From Actinidia chinensis (taxonomy: Eukaryota; Streptophyta; Magnoliopsida; Ericales; Actinidiaceae): a stretch of DNA of 35,000 nt. Within the stretch, counting starts at the first letter, position 1. Each line of letters starts with the position of its first letter. Positions 1 to 11,700 of this stretch are shown here, one piece after another. The position numbers were made by a program, and so were the translations under genes. The DNA lies in NCBI GenBank assembly GCA_009663005.1, contig VIGQ01001077.1:37501-72500 (forward strand), in the 5' to 3' direction. Below the pieces are notes generated by a model, which worked only from the letters and a program-made list of their open reading frames with translations, was not told the origin of the DNA and did no database searches.

Positions 1-273
1 AGTGGACACATCTGAGACACGGCGGGGACATGTTTGGGACACGGTGGGGGTTAAAAAATAATTATAAAAATACTTGGGTATATTTTTTAATTTTAATAAC
101 TTACATATAAATTCGTATCAGGATACAGATGAAAGTAGGATACTTGATAGTTCATGCTTTTTAGGCATTAATGAATCAATCTATTGATGTATCGGATGAT
201 GATCTTCTTTAACTTGTGTCTTTCTCTATAATTGATGGATGATGAATTGATGACCTATTGTCTATTTTTGTTA

Positions 274-304
<31 letters not shown>

Positions 305-420
305 TATAAAAATATATAAAATAATAATAATTTTTTGCCGTGTCGCCGCCGTATCTGTGTCTTCATTTTTCAAATTGCCGTGTCCCGTATCCGTATCTAT
401 GTCCGTGTCCGTGTTCGTGC
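1..420. repeat. Degenerate GACACGG arrays in inverted arrangement
   Basis: Positions 1-50 carry repeated GACACGG/GGGGACA motifs on the plus strand. Positions 337-420 carry the complement (CCGTGTC, CCGTATC, GTCCGTGTCCGTG). The AT-rich middle has no gene. The inverted ends suggest a transposon-like unit whose left end may lie before the window. ORFs read here are low-complexity (Asp-Thr repeats) and not genes. Confidence 0.55.
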
Positions 421-994
421 TTCTTAGGCTATTACAAAAGGACAAGTTGTTTTGCCAATGCAAGTGTTTATTGATTTATTGTACAGCACAGGTCACCAAT
501 GCACCCAATGCACTGCTTCTTTGGTCAAAAAGCCACTTTTGCTTTGCTAAATAATCTACTCCCTTTAAGGGTTAAGCAAACAATTGAAAGTTTTTCCTTA
601 GTTTTAGGTTCAGTAACATACATCATACATATAAATTTTAGTCAGAGTTGATGGGAGGACGAGAGAATACCAGATTCTTCATGGGACTATTTAGACTTAC
701 TTTATAGGTGGATATATATTTATATATTTATGTAATATGTTGTTCCCTCATGTATGCCCTTTTTATTTTTCTTATTGTATTATAGTTTTAATTTTGTTTA
801 AGAATTTACTACTCCTATATGTCTGTATCATGCATTCATGTTCAGGGTTTCCGTTATTGTAGCATAGTACCTAATAATTCTTTTTTCTTTTGTGGACCTC
901 TATAATTGTGTTCTTTTGACTTCCTTGGTGGCTCTTCTGTGAAATAGTGAGAATGAAGGTGTCTATGATGTGAAATATTCTCTCTCTCTTCAGT

Positions 995-1042
995 TATGTC
1001 TATATATTTGATTTAAGGGTGCGTATGTCTATATATTTGATT
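995..1042 (+). repeat. Short tandem duplication
   Basis: TATGTCTATATATTTGATT occurs at 995-1013 and again at 1024-1042, ten bases apart. Non-coding. Confidence 0.85.
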
Positions 1043-1607
1043 AAATGGGATTGAGTTAAGTTGGAAACAACAAAATCCATTTTCTCCTAGGTCATTTATA
1101 TTTTAGGCATTACAATGATAGTCCCCGCTTTATTGGAGGCTCTGTAAAAGAATCTTCCATGTCCCGTCATCCTTTGAAAGGTAGGAAATATCCCTTTGCT
1201 AACGATAAACATGCAGGCAATTCTACTTCTCGTAGTGTTTCGGTCGCTTATCTTGGTTTCGCTACACTGGAACCTTGCCAATCTTGAGATCCATAGAGGG
1301 AATGACTTATAAATACTTCTAGTTAACAGCCACTAGTTTTACTATTTTAATATACTCCGACATGCTCTTTCCTCCAAACATCTTAAACAGTTTCTAGTAA
1401 TTATTTCAAATTGACTTGAATAATGAGCGTTCTGAGCGATCAACATGGTTTTTAATCTGGGCCATAGTGTCACCCTTCCCAGGATTGCAGATTGAATGGT
1501 GGTGTTGTATCACATGTTCTTGCTTAAGAAAAGCGTGAATCTAGCTTGCTATGTGAAATTTTTGGCGTAATGAAGTTACCTAAAAGTACTCTGCAATGGC
1601 TTACTTC

Positions 1608-1922
1608 TGTTATATCACCAATTCTCCCCAAAACTTGAGCTGTTAGGAAATGGGCCGAGCAATGCATGTCAAGCTATTCTGAACTCCCATCATGCGCAAC
1701 CCTGTCTCTTGCATGGAGCGGTGGACAACTGAACTTATTTGGTGCACATACACACAAAATAGAGTGCAGTATAACTGACATAACATGGAACAAACACAGA
1801 TAATGACGCTTGAACCCTGGGCCTGGAACTATAGCTTGGATACTATGTTAAATCACCAATTGTCCCCAAACCTTGAGCTTTTCGAAAATGTTCCTGACAA
1901 TCAATATCAAAGCTATTAAACA
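1608..1922 (-). mobile_element. TRIM-like element, second copy type
   Basis: Two direct repeats, 1608-~1683 and 1846-1922, share TGTTA-ATCACCAATT, TCCCCAAA, CTTGAGCT and AAGCTATT blocks. The minus-strand LTR starts TGTTTAATAGC and ends GATTTAACA. The adjacent minus-strand TAGTATCCAAGC (1834-1845) matches 9 of 12 bases of the TGGTATCAGAGC primer-binding consensus. The ~160-base interior has no coding capacity. It has the same plan as the 6302-6762 element but is older. Confidence 0.75.
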
Positions 1923-4900
1923 ATCTCAAGTACTCTTGGAAATGGTGCACCGTATCCATATAATTGCTTGCCACCTACGCTTCACCATCCATTCCAAGTT
2001 TAAAAGCGGAATCATTAAGAACCAAACGCTGCTGTAGGATCTCCAAAAAGAATGAAATAAAAAGGAATGAACTCATGTATTGAGCTAAGCAATCATTGGA
2101 AAGCTCCTAAAAGCCATGATATTCTATCAAGGCATAATAAACATACGGGAAACAGCCTTGCCTCGTAAATTTGTGTAAAAAGAAGCCTTTGTTTCTGCCG
2201 TATTGTAAGTAGAAAAAAGCGGTTGAGCTCTATGAAAATTATAAGTTTAGAGGCTTAAAATGCAGTGAGCTGCCCCCCCATACACAAACCAGGAGTTATA
2301 GAAGAATTTCAGGTTTGCTTATAGGATTTATCTTTAGCTTCCTATGCAGCTGTAAGTGTTTATATGGTCCCTTTTTTCACCATTTTTTCCCCTTTCTGTC
2401 CAATTGCAGTGAACATTTGAATCTAGAGGTGTGATACCTAGAATACAAGTGTTTTTCAGGTGTTGTTTCTGAAGACTGTTCTATTGTGGAAAACGTCTAA
2501 AACTAAGGAACTCCAGATGCGTACAAAAAAAAAATGCATTTAACAAGTTTTCCTTCTTTTATTGTGTCTTTGTAGAACAGGAGCTTTTATTCCAGGAAAA
2601 AATCAAAAAAGGTTTTTCATTTTTCAAAACTCAGTAGAACCGGAGATTTCTTGATGCATCTAAAAATATATTTTTTTGTTGTCGCACAGCTATCCATGGA
2701 GGGTAGCCATATGATCATTACTAGGTTGTGTGCTACTCACAAACCATCACCACATGATAACACCATCACTTTGGGTGAACAAACCACAAACCATCTTAGT
2801 AGACAAGGATAGATCTACATAACATCCACGTTATACACAACGGCTGTGTTGATTGTGCGTTTAGCTCCCATGGGATTGGACTATTTGAAATAGTCTGTCC
2901 TTATCTTGCGTTTGGTGTGCAATCGTGTGGGTCGGTTGTACCCCCAACCAACTTTATGTCCCACATTGGGGATTACGCTAATCCAAGGACTAAGGTGGGT
3001 TGGGGAGGGGATAGTTTTTCTAATCCTAGGAGAAATTGCAGATATATACGGTGGCCTCCACTCCTTATTCCTCCTTATCAAATGTACAACCAATTGGATG
3101 ATGGCATTTATTGGAACCAAATTTTGTCAAAAGATTGGATGCCGCAAGATGAAGAATGTCATTCAAACATGGCCAACAGCGTATGAAACCTTCTCCAAAC
3201 AACCATGATAAATACAAAGCTCCATACAACATGAACCAACAAATAAACAGAGGACTCTCAGACATTCTAACCATCTAGACCATGCAGTGGTTCTGTGCCT
3301 CCCCAAACACATGGAAAGATTATTGTTGGAAAGCATGAGCTAAACATGCTCTGTGAATGTACTAAGTCAACCGAATGAAGGCAAATGCAAGTACCGAGTA
3401 TATACCGGCCATGTCTACAAATATAATTGAGGTATATGAATTTATTTAAATGCGTCTACAAGCTGTCCATCTCAATAGTGGAAAATGATGATTGATGATT
3501 ATGCAAAATGCATGCAATATGTTATGCACGCAATCTCTACACAACGTGATGGCTCCACAGCCATTGGCTCCTTGAGCCCTCATTTTGTTTGCATTTTTGG
3601 AGAGCATCGGCTCCTCAGCCCGGAATCTGTCCACATTTGATGGGTAATTGCTCCTTATGCCAGAATTCACACACAATGCCATGTTGTAGGCTATTGTCAA
3701 GTGATGCAATATGAGAAATTGCATCATTACTCATCTGTTCCTCAACGATAGTCATAAATCAATATGAATAACTCATCCATCAAATAAAAGAAGTGTATTA
3801 CAAGGATTTACCACGATCCCATAACGTATTGAAAATATTTTAGTCAGTCCATGACCCATATAGAGTAAACACATATAGTAAGCATTGGGGATGTGAAAAT
3901 AAAAATAAATAAGAGAGAAGAAAGAGCTAGAGTAGAGAATGTTTTTGACAAGAAGAACATTTAAGAAAGTAAGAAAATCTAGAGGAAAGAAGAATTCAAG
4001 AATTGAAGGAGGAAACTTGCCATACGCATTGTTCAAGCTTGATTTGAGGCTCAAAGGCTCAAAAATAAAGGTGAGTGTGCTTTCTCATCAGAAGAAAGAA
4101 GGTTAAAAGGCTTATGTATGCTATTTGTAGACTAAGCAAAGCACCTACTGGGCGTCCATCACGCAAAACATCCCTCCAAAGCACCCCCATGACTCGTGCA
4201 TTAACCATGGTTGGGGATTAATTAATCATTCTTACTTTGGTTGATCTCATGTATCTTCGTTCATCATGCTTATGACTAACTGATTATTGTTATCGCAGAC
4301 TCGCATTAACTGGTGTAATTAAACATGATCAATTTTGCACAAGGCATGATCATAGCAAGTATTAGTATAAGGCAATCAGGCACCTGATTAGGCTAATCGA
4401 AATGCAATTTAGCTAAATACTTGGAAAGTAAAGACATGGATGTCACATTTTTATATCCTGTTTTGGATCCCAAAGTAAAATGTATTAAAAGCCAATAAAC
4501 TCGTTGATTTTTGGTTTGTTGATTGAGAGAGAGAGAGAGAGAGAGAGATGGAAAACAAGTAAAGGGAATGTTAAAACTAGATCTATAACAACTCTCTGTC
4601 CTTTTTAATTCAGTTGATGCATGTTTAAGGCATGTCAAATCTTGGAAATTGCCTGCTTACAATTTACAAACCATACCCTCTTTAGGATCAACTGGAACGT
4701 TTTAAGATTTTTTTTTTATGGTTTTCATGGTTATTTTGGTATGGTGTTACTCTGCTTGTTTCCTATGTGGTTTCTTCTCGTGTTCATAGGTTAGGGCATC
4801 ACAGGTGTTTTAATGACTCCATACTTGCTGATGGTTCGTGCTCATAAATGTGTCAAGTTATTACTGGGTTTTCCAAATATGTATTTAGATGGGTTTTGAC

Positions 4901-5581
4901 AGGGTTTAGAAGGCAAAAGGCGAGTTTTCTTATTTTGGAGTTCATCTCCTGGTTGGAGTAGGTTATACCAGAGTATATTAAATTCAAACTTACGTTACTT
5001 CTAATTCATTGGAGATAACATTTTTTAGAGCTCTTTCAGAGCTTTTGGAGCTTTCTTGTGAATTGTGTGATGCCATTTTAACTCTTTGTGTGAACTTATG
5101 GGATCTAGGTGTGATGCCTTAGATTATCTTCTTTTCTTTGGTAATTTGTTTATTTTTTTTTTTTTTTTGTATTCTCAAGGCATTAAATTGCAAGGTCAAT
5201 CTGTTTTGCCACCTTTTTCTTACCATTAATAGCATTATTCCACAAGCCTGAGCCTATTTCATTCAATCCTCCTTCCTTAGTTTTTTTTTTTTTTTTTGTA
5301 AAGAAACCACAGCAGTAAATAAAAACTGTTAAAAAAATATCCCTTTTGATCTGGTTGCTAGCCACTGCCTTTTGAGCACAGCCTGGATATCAGTAGAAAA
5401 TATATTTCCTTCGTAGATGTTATTTAATGATGATATGTGTTTGATCAATTTCCTTTAGCATACTTATAGATCAAATTGCATAAGCTCATGTTTCAATGAG
5501 TTATAATATTTTTATCTTATTCCACCTGTGATAAATCAGCAGCCATTATGCAAAATTCCCTCTCTTTTCAAATTGTTGCAG
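1923..5581. other. No supported gene; repeats and AT-rich sequence
   Basis: Apart from the (GA)12 tract and poly-T runs near 5150 and 5281, nothing is recognisable. I searched by eye for the missing N-terminal O-fucosyltransferase exons (NGGLNQ-R coding) and did not find them. A TGTCCCACATTGG motif at 2957 resembles an LTR or snRNA upstream element but has no TATA at the right distance. Confidence 0.6.
4525..4548 (+). repeat. (GA)12 microsatellite
   Basis: Twelve perfect GA units in the gene-poor left part of the window. Confidence 0.95.
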
Positions 5582-5778
5582 CAAGTTTGGGGACATATTT
5601 GATGAGGAATTCTTCATATATGCGCTAAGAAATCACGTGAATGTGGTTAGAGAACTCCCAGAAGATATACTACAGCGCTTTGACCATAATATTAGCAGCA
5701 TTGTGAATTTGAGAGTAAAAGCTGGTCAAGTCCAACCTACTATCTTCAAAAAGTTCTTCCTAAGCTGGTGGAGATGGG
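5582..5778 (+). CDS. O-fucosyltransferase-like exon A (first visible exon)
   Basis: The acceptor TTGCAG precedes C-AAG-TTT and the donor is GG|GTATGT. The exon encodes [19 protein letters not shown], then the [15 protein letters not shown] stretch, then after a shift the [19 protein letters not shown] segment. It should start with the last base of one codon and end with two bases of another, so its length should be a multiple of three. It is 197, one short. The lost base is at about 5722, between AAAGC and TGG. Confidence 0.92.
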
Positions 5779-8700
5779 GTATGTAATATTTACCTATTAT
5801 TTCCAGGATTTTGCTTCTAATTTCCTGCAAAATTCACCATTACAATGCATTGAAATATTAGACGCATGAAAGTTGACCATAAGTGTAAGAAGCGTAAATC
5901 CAGGACATTGAGGTACAGATTCTCTTTTTTTCTGTGATGAATGCTACTCTCTCAATATAAATTATCCATAGTGTTCAAAACTGAATTTGAAAATTTATAT
6001 GAATGTTCATTTGGCTTACAACAAACATTCATATGGTGTCTGACTCCTTGACTTAAAAGCAACTGTATGTGGTCAGCTAATATAGTTATTGGGTCGTTAT
6101 TTGATGGATTCAATTCATATTAATTTGGTTTTTATATCAATGTGCCATTTTTGTTTTTTTGTTTTTAAAAATTTTCAGATTCCTTCCTTGCCAAAGATAA
6201 TATGGGATTGTGATTTAGATTATTTTTCTCCTCTTTTTTGAGTTATTGTGATTGATTTTACTTATTTGAAACAACTCTTGTACAGTAAAAAAAGAGGTTT
6301 GTGAAACTTGTTAACTACAAATTCATGTAAAAGCTTAAGCTATTAGAGGGGCAAATTTATTATTCTCAATATGCCCCCTCACGTGTGGCCAGCCTCTCCT
6401 CCAAAAACGGGTCAAACAAGTGCAAGTACTTTAATTAGGTAGGCGGTGAGGTTTGAACACAAGATCTATTGCCTGCATTGATACCATGTTAGAAAGGATC
6501 GTGGCATCCAACCTAAAATTAATTGGCAATAAGTGGAGATGTGGGACAAGTCTAACACTCCCTTGCACGTGCAACCCGAATGCATGTAGAGGTGACAAAT
6601 AGATGAATGAAAAGAGGGAAATAGACTCGGGCAGAGACTTGGTCCACGAGAGAGCCACCTAAGACCTATCTCTGATACCAAGTGAAAGTATTAACCATCA
6701 ACTCATCTAAAAACTTAAGCTATTAAAGAGAGGGCATTTTGTTATTTATATTATTCTCAACAGGGTTAAAAATCATGCTCACAACTACAGTTTCTCGAGC
6801 AATTGAATTTTTTTGTGTGTGAGTGATTAAACCTCAATAGTTATACTCCCTCTGTCCCATTTGTTAGTCCCTTTTGGATTAATTGCATGCCTCCGTTATT
6901 CCCCTCTTCCACATATATTTATGACTATTTATAAGGGATAGTTTTGGAAACTTCTAAACTTTATACTTTGACTTTTCAAAGTGGACAACATTTTTAGGAC
7001 ATCTCAAATGGGAAAGATGGACAACCAAAATGAGATGGATGGAGTAATGTTTAATTTGCTCATTTAATATTTCTCAGAGGGTGCACGGTTGGAGCAACCT
7101 CCAATAATCATTTTTTAGAATGTTTTAAGGAAGTTGTTCAAACTTTGTGAATACTAATTCTTGTACTCGTTTTGGTTCCTCAATCTGAAGTACAAGTTAA
7201 GGGAAAAAGTGTGTGTTGATAACTGGTCCTTTGTAACTCATTTTCAATACATCTTAGAATAACGAACCAAAGTGTTCGGAAGAATTTCGCTTGACATGCC
7301 CATTTATTGTTTATAGTGGCATGCTTTTTGCACATCCAGTTTAGAAACAACTACGGTTGCTCTACATTTCCTTGATTCCATCTTTTTGTTTATGTTAGTT
7401 GCTCAACTGTTGTGCTCCTATCAGGAAAATAATGGTGACTGATTTAGTGACCGCCATTGCAACTCTCAACAATAACGTCTTTTAACTTGTTCCTTGTAAG
7501 CAAATAGTTAAGTATTTAATGTTGATGCGGAAGTATGAAATCGGATTAGGAGTGAGCATATTCATCATTACTAGCCCAGGTATACTGAATAATGTATTTC
7601 CTAACATTTTAACAACAACAATTGTTTCTTAAATGATGTTGCAGGGCGGTGCGGATTGCACCTTTCTCTAACAGATTGGCTCATGCAGTTCCTTTAAATA
7701 TTCAATTGATTAGATGCTTGGCCAATTTTGAAGCACTTAGGTTTTCCGAGACCATACGAATTCTTGCAGCTAAGATGGTTGACCGGATGCTTAAGAATAG
7801 CACCAAGAGTGGGGGGAAGTATATATCGGTGCATCTCCGGTTTGAAGAGGTGGTATTCTTTCTTTCTCAATTTTTCAGAATACAAAAGTTCTGAATTTTG
7901 TTCTACAGTTATGTCTTATTACATCATTCTTAAGATCATTTTTTTTTAAAGGATATGGTGGCATTCTCATGCTGTGAATATGATGGTGGTGAAGAAGAAA
8001 AGCGTGAAATGGATATCGCTCGTGAAAGAAGCTGGAGAGGAAAATTCCATAGGAGGGGTCGGATAATAAGGCCTGGTGCAATTCGGATGGATGGTAAATG
8101 CCCGTTGACTCCATTGGAGGTATGTAACTATGAATTGTAAGCCTATCACATGCAACCCCCTTCCTTCTGTGTCCTTGTCGAAGCCCATATATATTAGTTC
8201 AGTGCTCTTTACTAAAATATACTTCAAAGAAAAAAGTGCTCTTTATTTATATAAATATTATTATATTTGGTGGAATTAGTTTTCTTTTAAAAAATATTTC
8301 TGGTTGTTTTCCCCTCCTAGCCAAGGTTGGAGGTGAAATTTGATTTTTCATGCCAAGATTTGGTTTCCTCATGAACCATTCATGCGTCCAATTAAGGGAA
8401 CCTTTTAAGATTTCGAATTAGAGGGGCAAATAATTGCAGTTATTTGGAATGAAATACGAGAGTGGGTGAAGATTGAGCCTAGAGGGAAAGGGGGTGGGTG
8501 GGGGTGAATGAGCAATAAGAAAATCATAAAACCCGATTCAATTTTAGTAAAACCCAATCTCAAGATTAAATCAATATCCGCAACATACTTGATGAGAGTA
8601 CTTATCCAACAATTATAAATCTAGGGAAATAACACAACGATATAAGTGGAAACCCCAAGGCTAACCCCTAATGACAAAAACCATGATCACAACACCCAAA

Positions 8701-11700
8701 TCTACTCTGAATCAAAGAGTTCAACACTTAGACGAAAGGAATTACAACTCTTATCCTAGGTTTAACTTACTCACCATTCCTTCACGTGCTCCCCGAGCCA
8801 CTCTCGATTTTATAGCCACCTCGAGAAGCTCCTTCTCGATATCCATTTGCAAACGGCTGTGTACCACAACAGCCAAGGGTCCATGGGATGAATAAAATGC
8901 GAGTGAACGTGGGTTTTTATGAAAGAGCACTCAATCTAAGGTGAATCTCACTAAAAGTATGAAAAGGATCTTCTTGAAAGAATAGTGGGATCTAACCCAA
9001 GCGGGTAGAGAGAGTGACAAAACCTTAGATGTACCTTCTAGATGGTTAATGAATGTATCTCTAACCCTAAATGATGAAAATCAATGGCTTTAAATAGGTA
9101 TGGCATGGCTAGCCAAAGGGAACAAACTAATCAAGTCCCGTGTTTCGGGCTTGAGCGTGCAAAAATGATCTTGGGATCTCAAAGCTCGGCCCCAATGCTT
9201 AATTGCACTGTCGAGCGCACAACCATCTATGCTTGATTTTGTGCTCAAGCACTCAGTCTAGTGTTGACTAGATGCTATGCTTAATCATTCTTTAGTGTCA
9301 AAAATTTAATCTAAATTTCTTACTTTCAAGATAAAATGAGATTCATGCAAGTTAGTTAAATATTTTAGATGAGAGTGATATGAATGTGTCCATGAGTTTG
9401 TGCAAGTGCTCAAGAAGGCTTAATACCTTTAGGTAACGGAAAAGCGAAACTTGCACGGGGCACAATGAACCTCTTCTATGAATGTTGAAGTCAAGCCAAA
9501 TGTGGAGAATCTAGAATCATACTAAACCCAAATCTTCAAATTCAAAAGACTCAAATACATACTCCAACAGTTTTGTCTCGCCAGAAATTGCCAACTACCC
9601 TAACATGGACTTTGAGTATTTATGGAAAAAAAAAAACTAATTGCTTTAATTATACAATGCTTTAATTATACAAAACAGTTGAAAGATTTACATCAATGAG
9701 AGGAGTTTTTGATATTTTTTGTGATTCATGGTCTGGTTGAAATGTGCCTTGCAGTATCAGCTAACTTCCATAAACAAGCTTATGGGAGAAGGTGCAAATG
9801 CAGATTTGATAAAAATTTTGATAATAATTGATGGCTCTGCTGCTTCCCCCGCGCCACCACAGTTCTTTTGGAGCCCCCTTTAAACAATATTTGCTTACCA
9901 AAAAGGTGAAAAAAAAAAGATCGACTCGTTGTGTTTGGCCCCAATCAACTTCTGTTTAGAGAAGTGGAAATTGGTTTTCTACCTCATATTTCAAAAAACT
10001 ATGACTTATTTTCATTTTTACAACCCATTGGTTTGTTGCCAAGTCCATTGGAGTAGAAGCAGCAGTAGCTTGATGACATTTTGATTATAAAATATATGAT
10101 AGATAAAATGAATTTCCAATCAAAAGCTTTGAGGAGGATTAAACATGCTATATATTTTTACTCAAAGTGCGATAAAAGAACTAGAGATTGGGATTTCGTT
10201 ATAAGGATGAAGATGACTGTAGATGAGACAGTCGCCCAGTATTTTACAATTTCTTCTTAGGAGAAGATATTATTTTCTTACAACTCCATACATCATGAAA
10301 AATGTTGGTTATAATTATAGCTCATGCATTTTTAGACGTTTTTTTTGTGGCGTAGATGTATAATAATTGCTACGTTGATTAGAGCTGTTAGAGGTTGTTT
10401 GGGTGGATTTTCTACAGGATAAATGATTTGATACCTCGGGTGGCACCAGTAAATCAAAAAAGGGGTTTATTTGGATAAATAGAGCTCGAGTGAAAAAACA
10501 GGGCAAATGACATGTGAGTGTACCTATTGTAGCAAATATCTTAGGAAAACATGTGTAATAGGCGTCGGTGCCGAAATTTGAGAGGATCTGCGCCAAACAG
10601 ATATAGATAATATATCAATCAGTGCTGGTTCTGAAAAACGGAGGGTGCTGGGAGGGGAAGTGTGGACACTAACCTAACCTCAAAAATATTTGCACCAAGT
10701 GGCTGTTCTCATACTTGGACCTTTGATCTCATTCATGGCAGCCCAAGCTTTATGATTGCACCAACGCCCCTGTGCAAATAAGGTAAATTTTACGGTAAAA
10801 TGGACATGGCTTGAGTACACCAGAAGTATGCAAAAGAAAAAGTCAAACTCAGCTCTAAAACATCTGCAAGATAAAGATATCCCTGTAAAATCAACTAAAG
10901 CAAAAATATACCATAAAAAGGCTATTATTTACTAAACTTCTTTCTAACAAAATAATTGAGGCAATGTAAAAGAGATAATTTGAGTCTATGTATACACAAA
11001 GCAGCTCCACTATAAAGTTCTCTTATTCCTCTTCTTCCAAATAATCTATCGGTCTATGTATTGCATACCGGAGCCTCGTTCCAGCCTGTCTGACCTTTTT
11101 GGAGTAATAACCCGACGAAAACTCTCATAACATAGTACAACTGCATCCGGCATCACCCAACTTATCCAAAATAGATAAAAGCAAATTCTGCAGTTCCCTG
11201 GCCACCTCAGAATACGAAAGATGATTCATAGATTCCTTGGCCTTCTGGACCACAGAAACACCAATTGAAAGCTCTCAAGGTCACTAGTTGGTCCCCAAAG
11301 GAGTTTAAATTCTTTGGAAAAGAGGGGACAACGAATACCAACCTATTTTATTATCCCTCTCATGTTAGACCTCATCTCACACGTGTGTAGGAAAAAAAGG
11401 GCTTAATATTTCCAAATATCCCTAGATGATCAGTATTGACAGGATAACCGACAATTTACGCACATAATACCAGACTTAATATAGGGCCTCCTTGAACTAG
11501 AGTTCTGATACTATACTAAGTCATCAATTGTCCTGATAGATTATGTTGTTCAGTAATGTGCCCGACAATGAATACCTGACAATGAATATTAAACTCTTTG
11601 TTAGAAACATTTGCCCCTCTTCCCTAAATTATCAATAGTTAAGATGGCATTAACACAACAATCCATACAAAAATATACATTTTTGTGGGAACCCCTTTAG

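Noticed and set aside
209..554. Open frames across the GACACGG region on both strands
   Set aside because: Asp-Thr or Val-Ser repeats produced by the simple repeat; no domain.
2881..3274. Overlapping open frames including a stretch reading YNQLDDGIYWNQILSKDW
   Set aside because: Protein-like in texture, but I recognise no family and see no splice structure or companion exon.
3446..3727. Minus-strand 93-residue frame
   Set aside because: No recognisable motif, skewed composition, in repeat-rich DNA.
6448..6690. Possible tRNA or SINE from the TTTGAACACAAGATC and GATACCA motifs
   Set aside because: Better explained as the TRIM interior and primer-binding site; no cloverleaf can be built.
7694..8227. 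Minus-strand frames over transferase exons B and C
   Set aside because: Antisense shadows of well-supported exons.
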